Origin: Gemmatimonas sp. UBA7669
Lineage (GTDB): Bacteria > Gemmatimonadota > Gemmatimonadetes > Gemmatimonadales > Gemmatimonadaceae
NCBI RefSeq assembly: GCF_002483225.1
Contig: NZ_DLHL01000011.1
Location: 372,001 to 436,000 of the forward strand
Length of the DNA: 64,000 nt
Reading direction: 5' to 3'
Position numbers and translations under genes: made by a program. Below, piece after piece: positions 1 to 6,505 of the stretch. The notes under the pieces were generated by a model. It made no database searches and had not been told where the DNA came from. It saw nothing but the letters and a program-made list of their open reading frames with translations. Numbering within the stretch: the first letter of the stretch is position 1; every line of letters begins with the position of its first letter.

Positions 1-302
1 GCATCTGCGACGAGGCGCTCATTCATTGGCCGCACCTGCTGAAACACCGACCACGCGGTCCTGAGTCCGCCCCACACGCTGTCGAGCTGGCCAATGAGCA
101 GACGGCCTGCCGGCGACTCGAGAAGCCGCAGCAGGCTGTCGTCGAGCGGCAAATGTGCAACACCGAACTGCCGAATCCACGGCGCGTACCGTTCGCACGT
201 GCAGAGAGCCACGTCGTGACCGGCAGCCTTGAGGCCTCGAGCCAGGGCCAGGTAGGGCTGCACGTCGCCACGGGTGCCGATGGTTGCGATCAGGATGCGC
301 AT
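1..302 (-). CDS. Glycosyltransferase, GT1/GT28 type (N-terminal part, cut by window edge)
   Basis: Reading the minus strand from the ATG at 302 gives MRILIATIGTRGDVQPYLAL followed by ARGLKAAGHDVALCT. This is the typical start of UDP-sugar-dependent (MGT/GtfA-like) glycosyltransferases: a first beta strand, the G-T-R-G-D-V-Q-P loop and the L-x-x-A-G-H-x-V helix-strand. About 100 residues are present; the sugar-nucleotide-binding C-terminal half lies beyond the left edge. It would transfer a sugar to a lipid or natural product; the acceptor cannot be told. Family assignment is firm, substrate unknown. Confidence 0.8.
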   Translation of the reverse strand, partial: MRILIATIGTRGDVQPYLALARGLKAAGHDVALCTCERYAPWIRQFGVAHLPLDDSLLRLLESPAGRLLIGQLDSVWGGLRTAWSVFQQVRPMNERLVAD

Positions 303-376
303 GCAGGGTCAGGTCCTGGCTGCGGACGAGCGAGTATGAACGGAACCTGCAGGCGTCAGTGTGCGCGCCGCTATGC

Positions 377-1513
377 TCATGGCTTCAGGTACAGCGCGGC
401 GACGGCGTGCGCGAGTTCGAGCACCTTGCCGGGCGGCTGCTCACCATTGGACAGCAGAATGACCGTAAGCCGCTCGTCCGGAAAGCGGCTGATGGCCGTG
501 CTGCTTCCCGGTGCGCCACCCGTGTGGCCCACGCGGCGCTTGCCACGGAACGGCGTCAGTCCGAAGCCCAGTCCGTAGGGCGCCAGGCCCTCGCGTGTTT
601 CGGCCGGCGTCCACATCGTGGCCAGCGTACGTTGTGGCAACAACTGCTCGCCGTAGAGCGCCGCGTCCAAACGAGCCAGGTCGTGCACAGTCGACACGAG
701 CGCCCCGTTGGCCTCATCTACAATCGGATCGAGCGACGGCGCTGCCTCGTATCGACCGGACTGCCACCGGTAACCTCGTGCCACATCGGCTTCGGGCGTG
801 CGCCGCTGCAGGCGCGTGGCTGTCATGCCAAGGGGAGTGAGAATGCCCTGGGCAAGAAACGCCTCGTACGACATGCCGCTGACCGCGGCAATGAGTAGCC
901 CAAGCAAGTAGTAGTTGGTGTCGCCGTACTCCCAGCGTTCGCCCGGCGGAAACTCCAAGGGCAGACACGCTACCTCGGCGAGCACATCACCCAACACGTA
1001 GTCTGCCTGCGACTTGGCAGTTGGGCATGGTGGTCGCTCGAACGCTGAGATGCTCGGTATACCCGATGTATGCGCCAGCAGCTGCCGCACAGTCACGGCA
1101 TGCCACGCCTTGGGGAGCTGCGGCAGGTAGCGACCCACTTGGGCATCCATTGCCACCCGACCCTGCTCGACGAGTTGCATGGTGGCCAGCGCCGTAAACG
1201 ACTTGGTGATTGATGCAGCCTGAAAGCGTGTCTCGGCAGTGACCGGGACACCGCGCTCGATGTCGGCAAAGCCGTAGCCCCGCGCGAGAATAATCTGCCC
1301 ATCTCGCACAACGGCCAGCGCCAGCCCTGGCAGGTGCCGGGTGCTCATCTCGACGCGAATCAGCGAATCCACGGTGGTGACCGCGTCCGCCGAGGCCGTC
1401 TGCTGTGCCTGGGCGCGACCATGGAGCAATCCCAGTGTGGCGCAGGCTACAAGCAGACACCGCGACGCTGTCTGCAGTCGCTCGCATTCAGTACGAGTAA
1501 AGTCAGGACGCAC
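377..1513 (-). CDS. Secreted serine hydrolase, beta-lactamase/class C-like (PF00144)
   Basis: The protein (about 378 aa) has an N-terminal hydrophobic signal segment ending near AQAQQ. It then has the class C beta-lactamase-like fold: SITKSF (nucleophile Ser with Lys in S-x-x-K), a YGDTNY motif as Y-x-N equivalent, and HTGGAPG near the C-terminus as the K/H-T-G box. Such periplasmic enzymes are esterases, DD-peptidases or amidases rather than true beta-lactamases. The GTG start at 1513 has AAGG just upstream and overlaps the stop of the preceding membrane-protein gene by 11 nt, suggesting translational coupling. An in-frame start at 1585 is possible but would overlap that gene by 83 nt. Confidence 0.8.
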   Translation of the reverse strand: MRPDFTRTECERLQTASRCLLVACATLGLLHGRAQAQQTASADAVTTVDSLIRVEMSTRHLPGLALAVVRDGQIILARGYGFADIERGVPVTAETRFQAASITKSFTALATMQLVEQGRVAMDAQVGRYLPQLPKAWHAVTVRQLLAHTSGIPSISAFERPPCPTAKSQADYVLGDVLAEVACLPLEFPPGERWEYGDTNYYLLGLLIAAVSGMSYEAFLAQGILTPLGMTATRLQRRTPEADVARGYRWQSGRYEAAPSLDPIVDEANGALVSTVHDLARLDAALYGEQLLPQRTLATMWTPAETREGLAPYGLGFGLTPFRGKRRVGHTGGAPGSSTAISRFPDERLTVILLSNGEQPPGKVLELAHAVAALYLKP

Positions 1514-2048
1514 GGCGCCTTGACTGCACAAACAGCATGCCGGCGAAGACGAGCTCGATGGCTGCGCCGCTGAGCGCACCAACAACGGATGGCGCGCGCG
1601 TCAGCGCCAGGACAAGACCTGCCGTGCACAGCAGCGCTCCGCATATCCAGTACGCACGTAGTCCATAGACGGTCTGGAAGGTCACGTAGCGCCCGCCGAT
1701 GACCAGCAGCATGACCGGGAAGAACCATTCGACTCGGAGTACATGAACACCGTAGGCAATGGCGCACCCGGCGAGAAGCCAGAATGTGGTCTCTGCTGCG
1801 AGTGTGCCGAGCGGATTCCCGGATTCGTGCGTGCCCGAAGCCCCGAACAACTTGGCAATACCCACGCCAATCGGGTGAATGGCGGCGCCGCCCATCAGGA
1901 GGGTCAGCACACCAATCTTGTCGGACACCAGGGCCGTCACGAGGCCTGCCGCAAGCCAGACCAGGCCAGAGACCAGCACACCTGGTGCGCCGGACAGATA
2001 CCCACGGCGCATGTCGGCCTGCGCCGCTCCTACAGTGAGAGTGTTCAT
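1503..2048 (-). CDS. Six-helix membrane protein resembling the DUF7010 family
   Basis: The protein (181 aa) starts MNTLTVGAAQADMRRGYLSG and then carries about six hydrophobic helices. The G-A-P-G-x-L-V-S-G-L-V-W, G-N-P-L-G and EWFFPVMLLVIGGRY stretches match what I recall of DUF7010 membrane proteins. No enzymatic motif is visible. The ATG at 2048 was chosen because it follows the TetR stop codon (2065) by 16 nt with a GGAA upstream. The gene sits in a minus-strand run TetR - membrane protein - serine hydrolase. Function unknown. Confidence 0.6.
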   Translation of the reverse strand: MNTLTVGAAQADMRRGYLSGAPGVLVSGLVWLAAGLVTALVSDKIGVLTLLMGGAAIHPIGVGIAKLFGASGTHESGNPLGTLAAETTFWLLAGCAIAYGVHVLRVEWFFPVMLLVIGGRYVTFQTVYGLRAYWICGALLCTAGLVLALTRAPSVVGALSGAAIELVFAGMLFVQSRRRAS

Positions 2049-2064
2049 TTCTGGTTCCGTTGAG

Positions 2065-2718
2065 CTACGGTCGCGCGCCACGGACACGTTCGAGTCCGTC
2101 AAGGATCAGCTCAAGTCCGAAGGCAAAGTCGAGGGTGCCATCATGTGAACCGTCGGCTACGCGCACGGTGATCTCATGCATGTACGGGTACAGACTGGCC
2201 GGCAGCATGGGCAGATAGGCAGCGGCAGCCGACGCGTATTCATCGGGGTTCACAGGGAAGTTCTGCTGCTGCAGCGCGAAACCATAGGTGTAGTTGTCCA
2301 TGGCATTCCACGCCCGGTCCGTTTCGTGCCATGAGAAGCCCGCCTCACGCAGCGTGCCCAGCGTGGCATCGAGGTACGCGAGCATGTTGGGGCCGACGCT
2401 GATACGCGACACCACCAGCATGGGAGCCCAGGGATGGGCCGTCATGACCGCCAGTGCCGAATGCGCGCGGGCGCGCATGGCGGCCTTCCAGTCACTGCCG
2501 GGCGTGGGCCGCATGATTTCGCCGATCACCACATCGACCATGCCGTCGAGCAACTCGTCCTTGTTCGCCACGTGATTGTAGAGCGACATGGCCTCGACCT
2601 TGAGCGTCGTGGCCAGCTTGCGCATGGAAAGGGCCTCGAGGCCGTGCCGGTCGGCAAGCTTGATGGCGGCACGCAGAATGCGGTCGCGACTCAATGGCGC
2701 GCGGCGTGAGGAGGGCAT
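2065..2718 (-). CDS. TetR-family transcriptional regulator (TetR_C_1 type)
   Basis: The protein is 217 aa. Residues 1-60 hold the winged-free HTH: LSRDRILRAAIKLADRHG, then LSMRKLATTL and the recognition helix ending MSLYNHVANKDEL, all typical of TetR/AcrR regulators. The C-terminal domain resembles the tetracycline-repressor-like ligand and dimerisation domain. It is divergent from the beta-barrel/dehydrogenase operon at 2850, with an inverted repeat in the shared intergenic region, so it probably represses itself and that operon. It may also control the two genes downstream on its own strand. The ligand is unknown. Confidence 0.87.
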   Translation of the reverse strand: MPSSRRAPLSRDRILRAAIKLADRHGLEALSMRKLATTLKVEAMSLYNHVANKDELLDGMVDVVIGEIMRPTPGSDWKAAMRARAHSALAVMTAHPWAPMLVVSRISVGPNMLAYLDATLGTLREAGFSWHETDRAWNAMDNYTYGFALQQQNFPVNPDEYASAAAAYLPMLPASLYPYMHEITVRVADGSHDGTLDFAFGLELILDGLERVRGARP

Positions 2719-2791
2719 GCGGGAGACACTACCGGTGCTGACAGCGTAAGGCAAGCGCGCGGAACGGACGAAACAGCTTGACCTCGCCATA

Positions 2792-2823
2792 CTTACAGCG
2801 TACGCTTCTATGTACACTGTAAG
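2792..2823. promoter_or_regulatory. Inverted-repeat operator between tetR-like gene and divergent operon
   Basis: CTTACAGCGTAC (2792-2803) and GTACACTGTAAG (2812-2823) form a 12-bp inverted repeat with one mismatch around an 8-bp centre. It ends 27 bp upstream of the ATG at 2850 and 74 bp upstream of the TetR start. Position and symmetry fit a TetR-dimer operator controlling both directions. TetR binding is inferred. Confidence 0.65.
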
Positions 2824-2849
2824 TTCTTCTCGCAGCCCCCGGACTCCCC

Positions 2850-3596
2850 ATGCGTCGTCTTCTTTCCGCCCTCGCCGGGCTGACCACTTTGGCATCCCCT
2901 GCCGCGGGGCAGGTGAGCTCGCCCGTCACCGATTCGACCACCCTGAGCCCGCCTCGCTGGCACGTCGGCTTCGCGGCCGACATTGGCCAGCCCGTTGGTG
3001 CCTTCAAGCAGCGGGTGAAGAACGCAGCGGGAGGACAGGCGCACGTCTTGCTTCGGCTCGACCGCCATGGCCTGACTTCTTTGCGCATGCAGGCGGGATG
3101 GCTCAACTACGGACACGAAAGCCAGCGCAGTTGCGTCGGAACGGCGCCTCACTGTCGTGTGGCCGTCAACCTCACCACGGCCAACGGCATCTTCTCAATG
3201 GCGCTCGGGCCGCAGTTCACTGTACCAGTCGGGAAAGTCCGGACCTTTGGCTACGGGCTGGTTGGCGTGAGTCGCTTCGCCACCGTCAGCGGGCTGGGAG
3301 GCGGCCTCGTTCCGGACTTCGTCGCCGCCGACGAAAACTTTGGTGACGGGGGCGTGGTATTGAGTGGTGGTATCGGACTACAGTTGCCCGTGCATCGCCG
3401 CGCCACCATCGATGCAGGTGTGAGCTACGAACACCACGGTGAACGAAGGTATCTCATCAAGGGCGGACTGACGGACCAACCCGATGGCTTGCTCGGCTTT
3501 GACATCAAGCGCTCGACGGCAAGCCTCTTTGCCATTCGCATTGGCGTGACCACCACATTGGGCTGGGGACGTCGTCCCTCAACATCGACACCATGA
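2850..3596 (+). CDS. Secreted outer-membrane beta-barrel-like protein
   Basis: The protein is 248 aa with a cleavable signal peptide (MRRLLSALAGLTTLASPAAG, then Q). The mature part alternates short amphipathic strands with glycine/aromatic turns (WHVGFAADIGQPVGAF, GIFSMALGPQFTVPVG, IRIGVTTTLGWG), typical of 8-12-stranded outer-membrane barrels. It opens an operon with the following dehydrogenase: its TGA overlaps the next ATG (ATGA at 3593-3596). Expression is probably controlled by the divergent TetR protein. Transported substrate unknown. Confidence 0.6.
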   Translation: MRRLLSALAGLTTLASPAAGQVSSPVTDSTTLSPPRWHVGFAADIGQPVGAFKQRVKNAAGGQAHVLLRLDRHGLTSLRMQAGWLNYGHESQRSCVGTAPHCRVAVNLTTANGIFSMALGPQFTVPVGKVRTFGYGLVGVSRFATVSGLGGGLVPDFVAADENFGDGGVVLSGGIGLQLPVHRRATIDAGVSYEHHGERRYLIKGGLTDQPDGLLGFDIKRSTASLFAIRIGVTTTLGWGRRPSTSTP

Positions 3597-4579
3597 CATC
3601 ACTCATGAAGGCGGCGGTCTATCGACAATACGGGCCGCCCAGCGTGGTCAGGCTGGAGGAATGTCCCAAACCGGTGCCCGGTGCGAATGATGTCCTCATT
3701 CGGGTGCGTGCTGCGACGGTAACGTCGGCCGATTGGCGAATTCGCAGCCTGAGTATGCCGCACGGGTTTGGTGCTGCCGGGCGACTGGCATTCGGCATGA
3801 ACGCACCACGTCAGCCAGTGCTTGGCAGCGAACTGGCTGGTGACGTCGTGGAGGTTGGTGCTGGCGTTCACACGTTCACCGTGGGAGACGCGGTGGTCGC
3901 GTTCACGGGCGCCAAGCTGGGCGCGCACGCGGAGTACTGCCGCGTACGCGCGGATGGTGTGATGGTACACAAACCATCTGCACTGTCGTATGAAACAGCA
4001 GCGGCACTCCCATTTGGCGGCACCACGGCACTCGACTTCTTTCGGCGTGGTGTACTGCGCGCGGGAGACCGTGTGCTGATCAACGGCGCATCGGGAACCG
4101 TGGGCTCAGCCATGGTGCAGATCGCCGTCCAGGCCGGTGCGGAGGTTACGGCCGTGTGCAGCAGCGCCAATACAGAAGCCATGCAGCAGCTCGGCGCTGC
4201 CCGCACGATTGACTACACACGCGTCGACTTCGCTGCAGGCGGCCAGCAGTACGACATCATTGCCGATACCGTGGGCAACGCACCGTATAGCCGCGTGCGC
4301 CCGGTCCTGGCAGCACGGGGACGTCTGCTGCTGGTGCTGGCCACGCTACCCGAGATGCTGCGTGCCCCGTGGGTGAACATCACCTCAGCACATCGGGTGG
4401 TGGCCGGCCCGACAGCTGAGCGGGTGGACGACCTGCAGACCTTGGTGGACATGGCGGTGGACGGACGTTTCACGCCGCTCATCGACTCCCGCTTCCCGTT
4501 CAGCGAAGTTGCCGCCGCGCATGCGCGGGTTGATACCGGGCGGAAACGGGGGACTGTGATCGTGACGCACGCCATGTAG
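3593..4579 (+). CDS. NAD(P)-dependent alcohol dehydrogenase / quinone oxidoreductase (MDR superfamily)
   Basis: The 328-aa protein begins MKAAVYRQYGPPSVVRLEE, the standard start of medium-chain reductases. It has the GroES-like GSELAGDVVEVGAGV segment and the Rossmann dinucleotide site INGASGTVGSAMVQIA. The zinc-ligand cysteines of true alcohol dehydrogenases are absent, so it belongs to the zinc-free quinone oxidoreductase/enoyl-reductase side and should reduce enones or quinones with NADPH. Its start overlaps the upstream barrel gene by 4 nt. A TetR-controlled oxidoreductase next to an outer-membrane protein fits a detoxification unit. Confidence 0.85.
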   Translation: MTSLMKAAVYRQYGPPSVVRLEECPKPVPGANDVLIRVRAATVTSADWRIRSLSMPHGFGAAGRLAFGMNAPRQPVLGSELAGDVVEVGAGVHTFTVGDAVVAFTGAKLGAHAEYCRVRADGVMVHKPSALSYETAAALPFGGTTALDFFRRGVLRAGDRVLINGASGTVGSAMVQIAVQAGAEVTAVCSSANTEAMQQLGAARTIDYTRVDFAAGGQQYDIIADTVGNAPYSRVRPVLAARGRLLLVLATLPEMLRAPWVNITSAHRVVAGPTAERVDDLQTLVDMAVDGRFTPLIDSRFPFSEVAAAHARVDTGRKRGTVIVTHAM

Positions 4580-4626
4580 AGCGACGACAGTGTGCCAACC
4601 CTGTCGCTCGGCCGAGCGAGCGCCAA

Positions 4627-5103
4627 TCAGCCCTCCCGCGTCATCTCCACCATTGTTGGCCGGAACCCCGCCGACAGGAAGAGTCGTTGGGCCGCCTCGT
4701 TCCGCGCGGCCGTGGACAGCACCACGCGTGGGGCGCCGCGAGTGGTCAGTTCGGCGATGATCGCGCCCAGTAGTTGGCGACCGATGCCGCGCCCTCGCGC
4801 CATCGGATCCACCACGATGTCGTTGAGCACGCCGGCTGGTCCGCGCAGGGTCATCCAGTCCATACCCTCCATCCGTGCCCAGGCATACCCGACAACCCCC
4901 TCGTCCTCAGCCACCAGCAGCACACTGTCAGCACGACGAAGCTGCGAACCGAGGTACTGCGCGTAGCCTTTGGGCGTGTCGGGCGTCGGGGCGATGAAAC
5001 GCTGCGGATCGAGGGCGTGATGGGTGTCCACGAGCAACGCGGCGAGGCGGCCGATCGCGACGAGATCACGACGTTCGGCTGGGCGGATGATGACTGGATT
5101 CAT
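4627..5103 (-). CDS. GNAT-family N-acetyltransferase
   Basis: The protein (158 aa from the ATG at 5103) starts IIRPAERRDLVAIGRL and has the acetyl-CoA-binding motif A: VLNDIVVDPMARGRGIGRQL (Q/R-x-x-G-x-G/A), followed by AARNEAAQRLFLSAGFRP (motif B). These are diagnostic of GCN5-related acetyltransferases. The substrate (amino acid, peptide or small amine) cannot be read from sequence. It converges with the dehydrogenase upstream and is a stand-alone minus-strand gene. Confidence 0.85.
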   Translation of the reverse strand: MNPVIIRPAERRDLVAIGRLAALLVDTHHALDPQRFIAPTPDTPKGYAQYLGSQLRRADSVLLVAEDEGVVGYAWARMEGMDWMTLRGPAGVLNDIVVDPMARGRGIGRQLLGAIIAELTTRGAPRVVLSTAARNEAAQRLFLSAGFRPTMVEMTREG

Positions 5104-5172
5104 GATGTCTTGTGTGAACGGGCATGAGCCGGTAGCCACCCGGGTACCTTCGGCCCACGCGCTCCGGCTACG

Positions 5173-5526
5173 TCAGCCTCGCCTCTGAAACGATTCCTGC
5201 ACAAAGCGCAGACCGGCGATCACCTGATCCACGCGTGCCTGCGACAGCGAGCCGATGTGCGAACCCAATCGTGCCTTGTAGATGCAGGAGATCTGGGAAG
5301 CCACGACAACGCTCTGTCGCTCGAGGCCCCCTTCTCCCGGATCCAGCAGGACATTGCCCGGTTCGGTCGCCTTGTGGAGGTTGGTGCTGAGCGCACACAC
5401 AATGACCGTGCTGATGCGGGAGTGATTGAAGACATCCTCCTGGACAATCACATGCGGGTGAGCGACCCCCGGCACGGCCCCCTTGGACTCGTCGGCGGCG
5501 ACCCAGAAGATCTCGCCACGACTCAC
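5173..5526 (-). CDS. MazF/PemK-like endoribonuclease toxin, no adjacent antitoxin
   Basis: The protein is 117 aa from the GTG at 5526 (an ATG at 5616 is in frame, but the MazF fold begins VSRGEIFWV). Family marks are the R-G-E-I-F-W-V start strand, PHVIVQEDVFNHSRISTVIV, the PGNVLL loop, SVVVASQI and the ARLGSHIGSLS tail. MazF toxins cut mRNA at short sequences. A MazE/PemI-like partner would normally sit directly upstream, but the minus-strand space up to the PEP-CTERM gene has no such ORF, so it is an orphan or the antitoxin is lost. Confidence 0.75.
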   Translation of the reverse strand: MSRGEIFWVAADESKGAVPGVAHPHVIVQEDVFNHSRISTVIVCALSTNLHKATEPGNVLLDPGEGGLERQSVVVASQISCIYKARLGSHIGSLSQARVDQVIAGLRFVQESFQRRG

Positions 5527-5667
5527 TATCCGGGAATAGGGCTGAGGCTCTACAACTCGATCCACGGGACTCTCGCCAGTCAGGGCTTTGGTCAGAGGTA
5601 GTTCACGACACACCATAACCCGGGCGTCACGCGTTCGCGAGTCTCATTGCGTGTGGGTATACGCGAA

Positions 5668-5699
5668 CCGGGCTGCTGCCGATGCGCACAGCAGCCCGG
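5668..5699. terminator. Strong hairpin between PEP-CTERM and MazF-like genes
   Basis: CCGGGCTGCTG (5668-5678) and CAGCAGCCCGG (5689-5699) are perfectly complementary around a 10-nt loop. It lies 50 bp past the stop of the minus-strand PEP-CTERM gene. There is no U-run on either side, so it may be a transcript-end stabiliser or a factor-assisted terminator rather than a classic intrinsic one. Confidence 0.55.
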
Positions 5700-5748
5700 C
5701 GTCAATTGGCATTGGTGTCAAACGCGCACGATCGTGGCCCGAAGTGTC

Positions 5749-6432
5749 TCAGGCGATGCGACGCCGTGCTCCGACTAGCACTGCGCCCGCAAGGCCGAGG
5801 GCCATCAGCGAAAGTGAAGACGGCTCGGGCACCGTGCTCGGGGGTGGCGACGGCAGTTGCCGGGCGGTGATGAGCAGATTGTCCAGCAGGACCGGCGTCG
5901 ATCGAATTCCCGTGCCAACGCTTGATGCCGTGAAGCTGAAGATGGCGTTCGCTTCGTTCTCAGTCGGTGTGTAGATGAAGCTCTGCGACAGCCAATCTGT
6001 CTCGCCGGTGCCACCGAACAGCTGTGTCCCCGCACCAAGCGCCATCAGCAGCGACCACGATCCGCCCGTATGCGGCTGCCCGAGACCGTTCGACTTCATG
6101 TCGAAACTCACTGTGTATTCCCAGCCGCCAAGCAGGCCCAAGGTGGCAGAGCTGCGAGCTGTTGCATCGCCAACAGCGCTGGATGCCCAAAGTCCCAGTG
6201 AGTTCGTGGTCCCGAATGCTGGAGGGTTGGCGGGTAGCAGGTACACATTGCCAACCGTGGGCGTCACCGTCGTGCCAAACATCGGGGCGCCGAGTGGGTA
6301 AGCCGCGTTGCTCGGCAACCCGCCACTGAAGTTCTCGGAATAGATCACTTGAGCATTGGCTATGGATGTCGCCCACAAGAGACACCCGGTTCCAACAAGT
6401 AGCGCAGGGAAGCCTACAGACTTTTGCAGCAT
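5749..6432 (-). CDS. PEP-CTERM sorting-domain protein
   Basis: The protein is 227 aa. Its start at 6432 is preceded by GGAGA, followed by a signal peptide ending ATSIANAQ. The C-terminus is a textbook PEP-CTERM signal: VPEPSS, a hydrophobic helix (LSLMALGLAGAVLVG) and a basic tail ARRR. The middle resembles a beta-sandwich (choice-of-anchor-like) with no catalytic motif. Such proteins are recognised by exosortase and exported to the surface or exopolysaccharide. No exosortase gene is in the window. Confidence 0.85.
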   Translation of the reverse strand: MLQKSVGFPALLVGTGCLLWATSIANAQVIYSENFSGGLPSNAAYPLGAPMFGTTVTPTVGNVYLLPANPPAFGTTNSLGLWASSAVGDATARSSATLGLLGGWEYTVSFDMKSNGLGQPHTGGSWSLLMALGAGTQLFGGTGETDWLSQSFIYTPTENEANAIFSFTASSVGTGIRSTPVLLDNLLITARQLPSPPPSTVPEPSSLSLMALGLAGAVLVGARRRIA

Positions 6433-6505
6433 GTGATGAATCTCCGTCCAGGGGTAAGGGGTATGGATCCGCTCTCTCTCACGCGTGAGCGGAGCGCCAA
6501 TTCCC

